Notes: generated by a model from the sequence alone, not told the origin. 64,000 bases of DNA from Neptunomonas qingdaonensis (GCF_900113275.1 NZ_FOOU01000002.1:392141-456140); one strand, 5' to 3'. Positions 1 through 9,040 are shown, numbered from the stretch's first letter. Numbers and translations are program-made.

Positions 1-120
1 AATACACTCATTAAATTAAACTCGCCTAATTAAGCCTATTTTTTATGTTGTTATATTCAATCGTATGCAGTTTTATACAGCTTTTTAAAAAACGGCTTAG
101 CTAATTACAGGTACATTTTC

Positions 121-1041
121 ATGCAGATATTGGTTGTTGACGACAACAGACTTATACGCGAAATGGTTAGCGCCATCATTGCTAACGAAGGCTATACACC
201 TTTCACAGCAACAGGCGCAAAGGAAGCCCACACTGTTCTCGATACAACAGACATTGACCTCATTCTCATGGATGTTGAGATGTCGGATATAAATGGATTT
301 GAGCTAACCCGCCAGATACGCCAGCGCTTAAAAGAACACTGGATACCCATCATTTTCCTCACCGGAAAAACCAACGAAGAGCACTTAGTCGAAGGAATAG
401 ACGCCGGCGGTGATGATTACCTGACCAAACCGGTTAACAGTACTGTCCTGAGCGCAAAAATACGCGCCATGGCACGTATCGCACAAATGAAGGCCGCATT
501 AGATGAAGCCAACCAACAACTGTTAAAGCTCACGCACGTTGACGCGTTAACAGACGCTATCAACCGACGCGGCATGGACGAAGCATTAGATCGCGCCTGG
601 AGAATTACTCAACGTGAAAAAACAGAACTATCACTGGTTCTGATCGATATCGACCACTTCAAAGCCTATAACGACAATTATGGGCACCCGCAAGGCGATA
701 TATGCCTGAAGACCTTCAGCAAAACCATTCAGGCGCAGCTGTTCCGCGCAGGCGATTTGTTAGCGCGCTATGGTGGAGAAGAGTTTTTACTTATTTTGCC
801 GAATACGCCTATAGAAGGCGCAAAAATGTTATGTGAACGCATTATTGAAGCACTAGCAGAAGTAAATCTGGTGCATGCCTTTTCAGCAACCCGTCCACAC
901 GTCACAGCAAGCTTTGGAATTTCTTCCACCCTCGGCAATGCAAAAAACACAGCCGAATTGATAGAGCAGGCGGATAAAGCCTTATACATATCCAAAGAAT
1001 CAGGAAGAAATCGATTTACCCACTATTTAGAAGCATCCTAG
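121..1041 (+). CDS. REC-GGDEF response regulator (diguanylate cyclase)
   Basis: This is a cytoplasmic PleD-like signalling protein of 306 aa that should make cyclic di-GMP from two GTP when phosphorylated. Residues 1-120 are a receiver domain with acidic residues D7/D8, phospho-acceptor D51, T81 and K103. After a short coiled linker, residues 135-300 form a GGDEF domain with active-site motif GGEEF (218-222). An RxxD inhibitory site (R209, D212) lies five residues before it, so product feedback inhibition is expected. No partner kinase is in the window. It faces rimI tail to tail, with 38 bases between the stops. The ATG start lacks a strong Shine-Dalgarno sequence. Confidence 0.93.
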   Translation: MQILVVDDNRLIREMVSAIIANEGYTPFTATGAKEAHTVLDTTDIDLILMDVEMSDINGFELTRQIRQRLKEHWIPIIFLTGKTNEEHLVEGIDAGGDDYLTKPVNSTVLSAKIRAMARIAQMKAALDEANQQLLKLTHVDALTDAINRRGMDEALDRAWRITQREKTELSLVLIDIDHFKAYNDNYGHPQGDICLKTFSKTIQAQLFRAGDLLARYGGEEFLLILPNTPIEGAKMLCERIIEALAEVNLVHAFSATRPHVTASFGISSTLGNAKNTAELIEQADKALYISKESGRNRFTHYLEAS

Positions 1042-1065
1042 CTATCTGGAAACAGCGTAGCTAGG
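1037..1065. repeat. Inverted repeat between converging genes
   Basis: An 8-bp perfect stem (CCTAGCTA, 1037-1044; TAGCTAGG, 1058-1065) overlaps the TAG stop of the GGDEF gene. A third copy of CCTAGCTA (1075-1082) overlaps the stop of rimI. No T-run follows on either strand, so it is at best a weak bidirectional terminator. Confidence 0.5.
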
Positions 1066-1079
1066 TAGTAACATCCTAG

Positions 1080-1532
1080 CTAACCACGAATACGGTAGCT
1101 ATAGAGCAATGCATCCTCCACTCCGGCAACGCTGGCGTAATAACCTTTACGCCGTCCATCCTGTGTAAAGCCAAATGACTCATACAGGCGGATAGCGGCT
1201 ACATTACGCTCGCGCACTTCCAGCAATAAACGCTGCATGCCTGCCACCGCCAACTGCTGGCAGAGTTGCGCCAATAATTCTGTTGCCATGCCACGCCCCT
1301 GACACTCAGGAAGCAACGCTATTTGATAAAGTTCAGCTTCATCTAATACCGACCCGACAAGAGCATATCCAACGAGATCGCCCTGAACCTTAATACCCAG
1401 ATTTATAGCATTCACATTCAGAAGTTGTTGCTGTATCTGTTTTTCAGACCAATGGTCGTCGGTAAAACACTGAGCTTCAATCTGCATTATCAGCGGAATA
1501 TCAGCGCTAAATAACGAAACGAGCTCAGGCAT
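1080..1532 (-). CDS. rimI: Ribosomal protein S18-alanine N-acetyltransferase
   Basis: RimI is a GNAT enzyme that acetylates the N-terminal alanine of ribosomal protein S18 with acetyl-CoA. The 150-aa protein fits the family length. It shows the GNAT acetyl-CoA loop (PECQGRGMATELL, about 79-91) and the C-terminal RLYESFGF motif typical of RimI. It is the last gene of leuA - psi-like - rimI, and its start overlaps the end of the psi-like gene by 8 bases, so the two are probably translationally coupled. The same holD-rimI pairing occurs in E. coli, which supports both names. Confidence 0.9.
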   Translation of the reverse strand: MPELVSLFSADIPLIMQIEAQCFTDDHWSEKQIQQQLLNVNAINLGIKVQGDLVGYALVGSVLDEAELYQIALLPECQGRGMATELLAQLCQQLAVAGMQRLLLEVRERNVAAIRLYESFGFTQDGRRKGYYASVAGVEDALLYSYRIRG

Positions 1533-2487
1533 TAACAGGCAGGACTTTCTGCAGATCGCCCCAGACCTCTTTTTTACACTCAGGGATTTGCAGCATCTGC
1601 GTCAGACTAAGCGATGTCATCGCTTTGATCTGGGATGAATAGTTGAAAACAACCGCTCGCAGCTCATCAATGCCCTCTTCACGCTGCATCCCCATTTGAG
1701 CGGCAGACTCACCTAAAAACAGCAGTAAACGCGGTGTCGCCTGCTGTAACAACTTTTGGATTTTATGCTTCACAGCCAGCGAGGCTTCGGCTTTACCCTG
1801 ATCCAGCGAGTCACCTGCCAGCATAGGCCAAGCCAGCACGTAAGGTGCGGCCAAAAGCTCAGCATCCAGCCCCATCGCCTTCACCATGTTGGCGCAAAGT
1901 GCCTGATATTTACCTTGCGTTATCCCACCACGACTCAGAAGCGGCAGGCTATCAACCACCAGCAGGTCTTTATACAACCAGAATCCCAGACGAAAACGGG
2001 GGGCTTTCTCTTTACCGGAACGCGGTTTGATCTCCACGTGTGGCATTGCCACTTCGGCTTCGCTCGGCTCTTGACCAGTCCTTGCCTGAACAGATGTCTG
2101 ATCAGAGTCCTGAACAACTGTAGCCGTCACGCCTGCCGCCACACTGCTACGCGTTAAGGAATCGTGCGGTGTCGGCGCTTCCCTGCGTTGCTTAGACGAT
2201 CTGTCTGATGGCGCCAGCAAATCAAGCGATGCCGCCGTAACAGGTGCCACCGCCTGTTGATGATGTACTTTTTCGCTGATGTGGGATGCATCTTCAGCCA
2301 CATCATCTGATTCAAAAACATCCGCTTCGTGCCCATAGAGAAATTCATAGACGCTTTCATGAGAAGGACGCGCACCCGGCAAAGCAGAGCGAGGCAACCA
2401 ACTGGTCACCCCCATCGCCTCTAAATACTGGTGTCGACGCCGCTCGGCGCGCAAATGCTCAACTGTTTGCTCAACTGCCACTGCCAT
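1525..2487 (-). CDS. holD: DNA polymerase III psi-like subunit, long form
   Basis: This 320-aa protein is probably the psi subunit of the polymerase III clamp loader. Residues 19-42 (QYLEAMGVTSW.. then R..LPGARP) resemble the N-terminal helix region of E. coli HolD, which binds chi and SSB. A low-complexity linker (about 45-165) rich in S, A, E and T follows. The C-terminal domain (about 165-315; LVVDSLPLL, LLLFLGESAAQMG) looks like a uracil-DNA-glycosylase-type fold without obvious catalytic motifs. E. coli psi is only 137 aa; longer forms are, from memory, known in Pseudomonas. Position directly upstream of rimI supports the call. The ATG overlaps the leuA stop by one base (TAATG), so leuA transcription probably feeds it. 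Confidence 0.6.
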   Translation of the reverse strand: MAVAVEQTVEHLRAERRRHQYLEAMGVTSWLPRSALPGARPSHESVYEFLYGHEADVFESDDVAEDASHISEKVHHQQAVAPVTAASLDLLAPSDRSSKQRREAPTPHDSLTRSSVAAGVTATVVQDSDQTSVQARTGQEPSEAEVAMPHVEIKPRSGKEKAPRFRLGFWLYKDLLVVDSLPLLSRGGITQGKYQALCANMVKAMGLDAELLAAPYVLAWPMLAGDSLDQGKAEASLAVKHKIQKLLQQATPRLLLFLGESAAQMGMQREEGIDELRAVVFNYSSQIKAMTSLSLTQMLQIPECKKEVWGDLQKVLPVNA

Positions 2488-4028
2488 TAAACCTGCGGAT
2501 GTGCTTTTTGCACATTGGCATCCAACAAGTTGAGCGCATGCACATAGGCTTTCGCCGAAGCGATGATGATATCGATATCAGCCCCCATGCCGTTAACAAT
2601 GCGACCTGCTTTTTCCAAACGTACCGTTACTTCACCTTGTGAATCTGTACCGCTGGTGATGGCATTAACCGAATACAGTTCAAGGCTGGATTCAGAGTGC
2701 ACTATTGCTTCAATCGCTTTGAGTGCTGCATCAACCGGACCACCACCTTCCGATTCAGCCTTATGCTCAACACCCTCAACCATCAGGGTGACCTGAGCGA
2801 CAGGCACTTCACCGGTCTGGGAAGTCACATTCAGAGAAGACAGTTTATATTTCTCATACGCATCCGCCGCACGCACATCAGATACCAGCGCAACCAGATC
2901 TTCATCAAAGATCTCATGCTTCTTATCTGCAAGCTCTTTGAAGCGCGCAAAAGCATGGTTTAGTTCAACATCTGAGCTGAAACTAGTACCCAACTCTTCC
3001 AGGCGTGAACGGAAGGCGTTACGCCCGGAGTGCTTACCCATCACCATCCGATTGGTCTGCCAACCCACATCCTGAGCCGTCATGATTTCGTAAGTTTCAC
3101 GATGTTTCAGCACACCGTCCTGATGAATACCGGATTCATGTGCAAACGCATTAGCACCAACAATCGCTTTGTTTGGCTGAACCGGAAAGCCGGTAATACT
3201 GGAGACCAAACGCGAAGCAGGCACGATCTGCGTCGTATCAATATTGGTGTCTAAGCCCAAAAGATCTTTTCGGGTACGAATCGCCATAACGAACTCTTCC
3301 AGCGACGCATTTCCGGCACGCTCACCCAGTCCGTTAATTGTACATTCGACCTGACGTGCACCCGCAGTCACCGCTGCCAACGAATTAGCCACCGCCAGTC
3401 CTAGATCGTTATGACAATGTACCGAGAAAATCGCTTTATCCGCATTAGGAATACGCTGTAATAACTGCCCGATGGTATAGCCAAACTCTTCGGGAATGGC
3501 ATAACCGACCGTGTCAGGAATATTGATGGTACGCGCACCGGCATCAATTACTTTCTCGATAATACGACACATAAAATCCAGTTCAGAACGGCTGGCATCT
3601 TCCAGAGAAAACTCCACATCACTGATCAGATTATGTGCACGCTTCACCGCATGCACGGCATGCTCGACTACCTGGTCCGGTGTCATCTGCAGCTTATACT
3701 TCATATGGATAGGTGAGGTCGCGATAAACGTATGAATTCGACCCGAGGCGGCATTTTTCAGTGCTTCGCCGGCACGATCAATATCAGCATCCAGAGCACG
3801 CGACAAAGAACAGATAGTGCTTCCGGTTATCGTATCAGCAATGGCTTTAATAGAGGCAAAGTCACCCGGTGAAGCGATCGCAAAACCAGCCTCGATTACA
3901 TCAACCCGCATTTTTTCCAATTGCTTGGCAATACGCAGCTTTTCCTCCTTGGTCATTGACGCACCAGGGCTTTGCTCACCATCTCGTAATGTTGTATCAA
4001 AAATTATGACTTGATTTGTACTGCTCAT
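2487..4028 (-). CDS. leuA: 2-isopropylmalate synthase
   Basis: LeuA condenses acetyl-CoA with 2-ketoisovalerate, the first committed step of leucine synthesis. The 513-aa protein is the standard bacterial type. It opens with the TIM-barrel signature [16 protein letters not shown] (residues 10-25), carries the metal/substrate HCHNDLGLA motif near 200, and ends with the regulatory domain (about 390-500) that binds leucine. The ATG is preceded by GGAG 13 bases upstream. A leucine-rich leader peptide and hairpins sit upstream, so the gene is probably attenuated by leucine as well as feedback inhibited. It begins an operon with the psi-like gene and rimI. No leuB, leuC or leuD is in the window. 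Confidence 0.97.
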   Translation of the reverse strand: MSSTNQVIIFDTTLRDGEQSPGASMTKEEKLRIAKQLEKMRVDVIEAGFAIASPGDFASIKAIADTITGSTICSLSRALDADIDRAGEALKNAASGRIHTFIATSPIHMKYKLQMTPDQVVEHAVHAVKRAHNLISDVEFSLEDASRSELDFMCRIIEKVIDAGARTINIPDTVGYAIPEEFGYTIGQLLQRIPNADKAIFSVHCHNDLGLAVANSLAAVTAGARQVECTINGLGERAGNASLEEFVMAIRTRKDLLGLDTNIDTTQIVPASRLVSSITGFPVQPNKAIVGANAFAHESGIHQDGVLKHRETYEIMTAQDVGWQTNRMVMGKHSGRNAFRSRLEELGTSFSSDVELNHAFARFKELADKKHEIFDEDLVALVSDVRAADAYEKYKLSSLNVTSQTGEVPVAQVTLMVEGVEHKAESEGGGPVDAALKAIEAIVHSESSLELYSVNAITSGTDSQGEVTVRLEKAGRIVNGMGADIDIIIASAKAYVHALNLLDANVQKAHPQV

Positions 4029-4062
4029 CGGAGGGGCTCCAATCAGTTATTCAATGCGGGAA

Positions 4063-4134
4063 AAATACATTGAATTAAACGAATTATTTTAATGTATTTA
4101 CTAGCAGGCTATCGGCCAAGCCCGATAGCCTGCT
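4063..4134 (-). promoter_or_regulatory. Putative leuA attenuator hairpins
   Basis: Two inverted repeats lie between the leader peptide and leuA. The first is a perfect 13-bp stem (4103-4115 with 4122-4134) around a 6-base loop. It is GC-rich and 28 bases downstream of the leader stop, the right place for an attenuator. It is not followed by a T-run on the minus strand. The second is a 9-bp AT-only stem (4063-4071 with 4091-4099) ending in five T residues on the minus strand. Also, ACTGC (4157-4161) can pair with GCAGT (4168-4172), sequestering the last leader codons. Which stem terminates is inference. Confidence 0.55.
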
Positions 4135-4162
4135 GGGATGAGGTAACTCGATATTAACTGCC

Positions 4163-4198
4163 CTAAAGCAGTGGACGTAAAAGCTGCAGCCGCATCAT
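4163..4198 (-). CDS. leuL: leu leader peptide
   Basis: A short reading frame encodes MMRLQLLRPLL: five leucines in eleven codons (CTG, CTT, TTA, CTG, CTT), then TAG. This is the hallmark of a leader peptide whose translation reports charged leucyl-tRNA. It lies 135 bases upstream of leuA on the same strand, with a strong hairpin just after it. Neither ATG here has a good Shine-Dalgarno sequence. The frame stays open upstream to another ATG at 4267, which would give a 34-residue peptide with the same Leu-rich end. The Leu codon cluster is seen directly; the regulatory role is inferred from known leu leaders. Confidence 0.7.
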   Translation of the reverse strand: MMRLQLLRPLL

Positions 4199-4407
4199 GA
4201 CAGCAAACGGAGATATCGTTTGATTAACCTCTGTTTTGCAGATCACACAGGGGGTCACGAATTGCATACTCAGCCGCTAACCGAATTGATTTGAATTAGC
4301 GATAACTATAACCTGAAGCTAACGATTTGCAACCTTCGACCGCGACAAATAGCACTTCTAACGAAGCACGCATTTGTAGCGACTTCTGAATAAAGCAGGA
4401 AACCACG

Positions 4408-5565
4408 ATGCCGCCCATAGATTTTGATACCTTGATAGACCGACGTGATACCGCCAGCCTGAAGTGGGAACGTTATCGGGACACAGAAATCCTGCCCATG
4501 TGGGTCGCCGATACGGACTTCATGGCACCTCCCAGCGTTACTCAAGCACTACAGAAACGCATCGATCATGGTGTTTTTGGCTACACTAATACGCCAGCGG
4601 AGCTGAATCAGATAGTCGTTGAACGAATGCAGTCTTTGTACCAGTGGGAGATCAGGACCGACTGGCTTGTTTGGCTGCCAGGGTTGGTGTGTGGACTTAA
4701 CCTGGCTTGTCGTGCGGTTGGCGAAGCAGGCGACGACATCATTGCACCTCAGCCTATTTACCCGCCCTTTGTGTCAGCACCTCACTTATCAAAACGCAGA
4801 GTGATTCAGGTACCGATGAAGCAAGTACAAACGCGCTTTATTCTCGACCTTGAGGCGCTTGAGAATTCGATTACCCCCGACACCCACCTGATACTCTTTT
4901 GTAACCCACACAATCCGGGCGGCACTGTATACCGCCAAGAGGAGCTACAGCAACTGGCAGACATTGCCAAAAAGCATCAGCTGATTATCTGCTCTGACGA
5001 GATTCACTGTGATCTGATACTGCAACCGGGCCTGGCACATATCCCTCTGGCAACACTTAATCCTGATATTGCCGCACGCACCATCACCTTAATGGCACCG
5101 AGTAAAACCTACAACATCGCAGGTTTGGGCTGCTCTTTTGCCATTATCCCTGATGAACAGCTGCGCAAGCAGTTCATCAACATCAGAAAAGGGATCGTGC
5201 CTGATGTCAACTTACTTGGCTATACCGCCGCCATCGGCGCTTATCAGGCGGGTGATGCCTGGAATCAAAAGCAGCTTAACTATTTGCGCGAGAACAGAGA
5301 TTTCCTGACAAAGGAGATCAACCAGATCCCCGGCCTGAAGCTCAATCCGATTGAAGCAACCTATCTGGCATGGATTGATATATCTGCCGCTAAACTGGAG
5401 AATCCAGCCCACTTCTTTGAACAAGCAGGCGTTGGTATGTCTCCTGGCCGGGATTTTGGTGACAGCAACTACATGAGGCTAAATTTCGGCTGTCCGAGAC
5501 CTATGCTGGAAGAAGCGGTTAAGCGCATTAAAAACGCTCTGCTTAACCATCTTCCCTGCGCATAA
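4408..5565 (+). CDS. patB: PatB/MalY-family C-S lyase (cystathionine beta-lyase-like)
   Basis: This is a 385-aa pyridoxal-phosphate enzyme of aminotransferase fold I. The cofactor lysine is K233 in PSKTYNIAGLG. Other family marks are the N-terminal MWVADTDF (31-38), CNPHNPGG (165-172) and SDEIHCDL (196-203). Members of the PatB/MalY branch cleave C-S bonds in cystathionine or cysteine conjugates rather than transaminate. The true substrate cannot be read from sequence. It is divergent from leuA across the leader region and converges on epmA with only 11 bases between stops. The ATG follows CAGGAA at good spacing. Confidence 0.88.
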   Translation: MPPIDFDTLIDRRDTASLKWERYRDTEILPMWVADTDFMAPPSVTQALQKRIDHGVFGYTNTPAELNQIVVERMQSLYQWEIRTDWLVWLPGLVCGLNLACRAVGEAGDDIIAPQPIYPPFVSAPHLSKRRVIQVPMKQVQTRFILDLEALENSITPDTHLILFCNPHNPGGTVYRQEELQQLADIAKKHQLIICSDEIHCDLILQPGLAHIPLATLNPDIAARTITLMAPSKTYNIAGLGCSFAIIPDEQLRKQFINIRKGIVPDVNLLGYTAAIGAYQAGDAWNQKQLNYLRENRDFLTKEINQIPGLKLNPIEATYLAWIDISAAKLENPAHFFEQAGVGMSPGRDFGDSNYMRLNFGCPRPMLEEAVKRIKNALLNHLPCA

Positions 5566-5576
5566 AGGAACTAACA

Positions 5577-6542
5577 TCAGGCGTTACGAAAGGTAAAAGG
5601 AATGACCTCTTCGATGTGTTCAGCCTGTAATGCAAGCATAATAAGCCGGTCGACGCCCAACGCAACACCGGCACAGTCGGGCAGCCCGCCAGCCAGCGCT
5701 GAAACCAAGCGCTGTTCCAGTGGACGCTGTGGCAAGCCTAACTGTTTTCTACTGCGCTGATCGGCCTCCAGCCTGTGCTGCTGCTCAGTAGGATCGGTCA
5801 ATTCATGATATCCATTTGCCAGCTCTATGCCGTTAACAAACAACTCAAAGCGAGAAGCCGTCAGTTGGCCATCAGTATTCGTTTTAATACGCGCCAACGC
5901 TGATTGGCTGGCAGGATAGTCAGTAATAAAAACAGGCTCCTCTTTCAGTAAAGGCTCAATAACATGCGACATAAGCAGATTCAGCCAGCCATCCCGATCA
6001 TCCGGATCCATATTTACTTCGACGTGCTGCCGCATCACATCGGCTAGCTGAGCAGTGCTGATCTCCTGAAGATCAACCTCCAGTTTCTCCATGAAAATTT
6101 CTGCATAGGTACAACGGCGAATCGGCCCGATACCCAATACCAAGCGGACAAGACGCTCGACATCATCCATCAGATTCTTATCATCAAAGCCTAAACGATA
6201 CCACTCCAGCATAGTGAATTCCGGATTATGGTAACGCCCCTCTTCGCCATTTCGAAAGACTTTCCCCATCTGATAGATAGAGCCACTTCCGGCAGCCAGC
6301 AAACGTTTCATGGCATACTCGGGAGAGGTTTGCAGATAGCACATTTCTGCACTCGCATCAGGGTGGCCACGAAAAGCAACGTCCAATGAGTCGATAAACG
6401 GATCACTAACAGCGCATTGAGACAACACAGCTGTATCAACTTCAAGTACCTGTTGCTCAGCAAAGTAGCGGCGTATATCGGCGAAAATCGCGGCTCTTTT
6501 ATGCAAATTTTCGACGCTGGCCGTTGGTTTCCAATCAGACAT
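5577..6542 (-). CDS. epmA: EF-P--(R)-beta-lysine ligase
   Basis: EpmA (also PoxA/GenX/YjeA) is a truncated lysyl-tRNA-synthetase-like enzyme that attaches (R)-beta-lysine to elongation factor P. The 321-aa protein has only the class II catalytic core and no tRNA-binding domain. Visible motifs are the TSPEYAMKRLLAAG stretch (about 72-85), FRNGEEGRYHNPEFTMLEWYR (motif 2, about 97-117) and the C-terminal GVALGVDRL motif 3 (about 293-301). It follows efp on the same strand, separated by a strong terminator, and has a very strong Shine-Dalgarno (GGGGGAAG). With epmB nearby the beta-lysylation pathway is complete. Confidence 0.96.
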   Translation of the reverse strand: MSDWKPTASVENLHKRAAIFADIRRYFAEQQVLEVDTAVLSQCAVSDPFIDSLDVAFRGHPDASAEMCYLQTSPEYAMKRLLAAGSGSIYQMGKVFRNGEEGRYHNPEFTMLEWYRLGFDDKNLMDDVERLVRLVLGIGPIRRCTYAEIFMEKLEVDLQEISTAQLADVMRQHVEVNMDPDDRDGWLNLLMSHVIEPLLKEEPVFITDYPASQSALARIKTNTDGQLTASRFELFVNGIELANGYHELTDPTEQQHRLEADQRSRKQLGLPQRPLEQRLVSALAGGLPDCAGVALGVDRLIMLALQAEHIEEVIPFTFRNA

Positions 6543-6554
6543 ACTTCCCCCACT

Positions 6555-6580
6555 AAAAACGGCAGCCGAAGCTGCCGTTT
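6555..6580 (-). terminator. Rho-independent terminator of efp
   Basis: A perfect 10-bp stem (6557-6566 with 6571-6580) closes a tetraloop that reads TTCG on the minus strand, an especially stable loop, and is followed by T residues. It lies just after the efp stop and just before epmA. epmA transcription therefore depends on readthrough or its own promoter. Confidence 0.88.
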
Positions 6581-6598
6581 CTTAAAACACTCAAAGAA

Positions 6599-7159
6599 TT
6601 ATGCGCGGCTAACGTATTCGCCGCTGCGCGTATCAATTTTCAATATATCACCCTGCTCGATAAACAAAGGCACCTTAACCACGGCACCGGTTGCCAACGT
6701 AGCGGGCTTCGATCCGCCCTGAGCAGTATCACCTTTTATACCCGGATCTGTTTCAGTCACTTCCAACTCAACAAAGTTGCCTACTGTGACGGCAATAGGA
6801 TTGTCATTCCAGAGTGTAACCATACACACGTCATTTTCTTTTAACCATTTCGCCGCATCACCAACGGCTGTCGCATCAGCGCCGTACTGTTCAAACGTAA
6901 CCGGCACCATGAAATGATATAACTCACCATCGAAATACAGATATTCCATATCGCGGTCCATTACATCCGCACCTTCAACACTCTCGTTTGATTTGAAGGT
7001 ACGCTCCCAAACACGACCGGTCATCAAATTACGCATTTTTACGCGTGTAAACGCCTGACCTTTACCGGGTTTAACAAACTCAACATCCTGCATCGTACAT
7101 GGATCACCTTCAAGCATAACTTTAAGGCCGTTTTTTAACTGGTTCGCGGAATATGCCAT
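6599..7159 (-). CDS. efp: Elongation factor P
   Basis: EF-P enters the ribosomal E site and relieves stalling at consecutive prolines. The 186-aa protein has the usual three beta-barrel domains. The modified lysine is K33 (counting Met) in VKPGKGQAF, the site EpmA and EpmB act on. The C-terminus (about 140-186) shows the conserved domain [22 protein letters not shown] segment. The start is ATG with GAGAAAATT before it. It is divergent from epmB and upstream of epmA; the three genes together indicate lysylated EF-P like that of E. coli, rather than the rhamnosylated form of Pseudomonas. Confidence 0.98.
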   Translation of the reverse strand: MAYSANQLKNGLKVMLEGDPCTMQDVEFVKPGKGQAFTRVKMRNLMTGRVWERTFKSNESVEGADVMDRDMEYLYFDGELYHFMVPVTFEQYGADATAVGDAAKWLKENDVCMVTLWNDNPIAVTVGNFVELEVTETDPGIKGDTAQGGSKPATLATGAVVKVPLFIEQGDILKIDTRSGEYVSRA

Positions 7160-7195
7160 AATTTTCTCTAATCAATAATTAAGCTAGGATAAATG

Positions 7196-7262
7196 CACTA
7201 GAAACATTTCACTAAAAACATTTCTCTATAAAAATTTCTCTATAAAGGTTTCTCTACCAAAA
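7196..7262. repeat. Imperfect tandem repeats between efp and epmB
   Basis: Four degenerate copies of a roughly 16-base unit of the type AACATTTCTCTATAAA lie head to tail in the divergent efp/epmB promoter region. They could be slippage-prone spacing elements or binding sites; nothing in the sequence decides. Confidence 0.6.
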
Positions 7263-7349
7263 GAGTCGGGCTAGAAAGGTTTTCACCTCAAAATTGACAC
7301 CCATTCTACTTGAAAGGAGAATGCGAGCAAAATTGAATTACTCCGGACC

Positions 7350-8378
7350 ATGGCTACGATGAACCAAATATCACCTATTCTATTAGAAACTGACTGGCAA
7401 ACGTCGCTTCGACAGTCTATTTGTAGCCTTGACGAACTACTAATGCGGGTTAACCTGAGCCATGAGAGCGTCAACGCATGCTCTGAAGCCGCCAAAGATT
7501 TTGCGCTTCGCGTCCCCACACCTTATCTGAACCGGATCGAGAAGGGTAATCCTCAAGACCCTCTGCTCTTACAGATTCTGCCCCAAACATACGAAATGGA
7601 GCGTTATCCGGGCTATTCTAACGATCCTCTGCAAGAACGCGACACAAATCCTGCACCCGGGCTGATTCATAAATACAAAGGCCGGGTTCTGCTTATTCTC
7701 AGTGGCGCTTGTGCCATCAATTGCCGATACTGTTTCAGACGTCACTTTCCGTATCAGGAAAATCAACTGGGTAACCAGCAGTGGCAACAGGTTTTATCTT
7801 ACCTGAACAATGACCCCAGCATCACCGAAGTGATTTTTTCTGGAGGCGACCCGCTGGCAACACCCGATAAACGCTTAAAGAACATGATTAACGACCTTGA
7901 AAAGGTTCCGCATATCAAGCGATTGAGAATTCATAGCCGCCTGCCTGTCGTTATTCCGCAACGCGTTACTGACGAGCTTTGCGACATATTAAAATCATCC
8001 CGACTCAAAATAGCCTGCGTTCTGCACATCAATCATGCGAATGAAATCGACTGTCAGGTTGCTGATGGGATTGCAAAACTACAACACGCCAACGTCACTG
8101 TACTGAATCAGGCCGTTCTGCTCAAAGGCATTAATAACACAGTCGATTGTCTCAAGGCACTCAGCGAAAAGCTGTTTGATTACAAGGTATTACCCTATTA
8201 CCTGTTTGTTCTTGATCCCGTGCATGGTTCGGCACATTTTGACATCAGCGACAATGAGGCAATTAAGCTAATCACCTTACTGCAAGCAGAGCTTCCCGGC
8301 TATTTAGTGCCTAAACTCGCCAGAGAAATTCCAGGCCGCCCCTCAAAAACACTGCTATTCTTAAAGGAATCTGATTAA
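7350..8378 (+). CDS. epmB: EF-P (R)-beta-lysylation radical-SAM lysine 2,3-aminomutase
   Basis: EpmB (YjeK) converts (S)-alpha-lysine to (R)-beta-lysine, the donor for EpmA. The 342-aa protein has the radical S-adenosylmethionine cluster motif with C121, C125 and C128 (CAINCRYCF), binding a 4Fe-4S cluster. The pyridoxal-phosphate lysine is probably in the C-terminal GRPSKTLLF stretch (about 329-337). Length matches EpmB and is shorter than catabolic KamA enzymes. It reads away from efp. A second in-frame ATG lies three codons into the frame, and the exact start is uncertain. Confidence 0.95.
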   Translation: MATMNQISPILLETDWQTSLRQSICSLDELLMRVNLSHESVNACSEAAKDFALRVPTPYLNRIEKGNPQDPLLLQILPQTYEMERYPGYSNDPLQERDTNPAPGLIHKYKGRVLLILSGACAINCRYCFRRHFPYQENQLGNQQWQQVLSYLNNDPSITEVIFSGGDPLATPDKRLKNMINDLEKVPHIKRLRIHSRLPVVIPQRVTDELCDILKSSRLKIACVLHINHANEIDCQVADGIAKLQHANVTVLNQAVLLKGINNTVDCLKALSEKLFDYKVLPYYLFVLDPVHGSAHFDISDNEAIKLITLLQAELPGYLVPKLAREIPGRPSKTLLFLKESD

Positions 8379-8415
8379 ATTCAAGAAAGCCTGATCAGTT
8401 CCCCTTAAGCTTATA

Positions 8416-8450
8416 GGTGTATATATGAGTGTATACATGGGTGTATCGAG
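8416..8450. repeat. Short direct repeats, GTGTATA type
   Basis: Three neighbouring near-copies of a 12-13-base unit starting GTGTAT occur between epmB and the following lipoprotein gene. The tract is AT-rich and may include the promoter, but no clear -35/-10 pair stands out. Confidence 0.4.
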
Positions 8451-8519
8451 GGAAACTCATCAATGAAACACGTGTCTACCAACCCGAAATTGTAAAAAGC
8501 CTAGGCGCAGGATTTACGT

Positions 8520-9005
8520 ATGCAGTTCATTAAACGATCATCTCTACTTATCACGCTGGCGCTATTAGCCGCCTGCAGTTCCGACAAAATAGTGCAGGCA
8601 CCACCCGCACCCGCCCCCGTCTATGTTCCACCACCGCTCATCGCTTTAGAGCTGGCAGAGCCCAAATCAGAAAAACACCGTGGCCGTGCCGGAGCGTATA
8701 TTCACTTTTCAAATATATCCTCAGGGACATATCAATACGTTCTGTTTCGCACCACAGCGTTTGATAAAAATGGCAAGGTTATACGTGCCAAAAAAAGCCG
8801 TGATGAAAACGCATACCTTCGCGTAGCGGGCCCTATCTATCCGGGCGAATACAGCAAAGGCCATTCGTGGAAAAACACCTGGAGCAAAAAGGGTGTTAAG
8901 TGCATTGATATCGATCAGATTGAGATTGTCTTCAGTGATGGCAGCGTAGAAGTGGCGCAAGGCGACACGCTAACCAAACACACTACCGGAAGCTGTGTTC
9001 GTTAG
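8520..9005 (+). CDS. Hypothetical lipoprotein
   Basis: I do not recognise this 161-aa protein. It starts with a lipoprotein signal (MQFIKRSSLLITLALLAACSS), with lipobox LAAC and lipidated Cys at about residue 19. A proline-rich linker (PPAPAPVYVPPP, about 28-39) follows, as in proteins tethered to a membrane while reaching across the periplasm. The remaining globular part is beta-rich (SSGTYQYVLFRTTAFDKNG), with cysteines near residues 126 and 159 that could pair. The residue after the lipidated Cys is Ser, not Asp, so outer-membrane sorting is likely. It stands alone between epmB and a convergent DUF1820 gene. Confidence 0.75.
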   Translation: MQFIKRSSLLITLALLAACSSDKIVQAPPAPAPVYVPPPLIALELAEPKSEKHRGRAGAYIHFSNISSGTYQYVLFRTTAFDKNGKVIRAKKSRDENAYLRVAGPIYPGEYSKGHSWKNTWSKKGVKCIDIDQIEIVFSDGSVEVAQGDTLTKHTTGSCVR

Positions 9006-9040
9006 AGGATGGGGCGTCAGTTAAAGCGGGCAAATAAAAT

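Noticed and set aside
7283..7519. Minus-strand frame of 78 codons across the epmB start
   Set aside because: Antisense shadow at the divergent promoter; no motif and no neighbour support.
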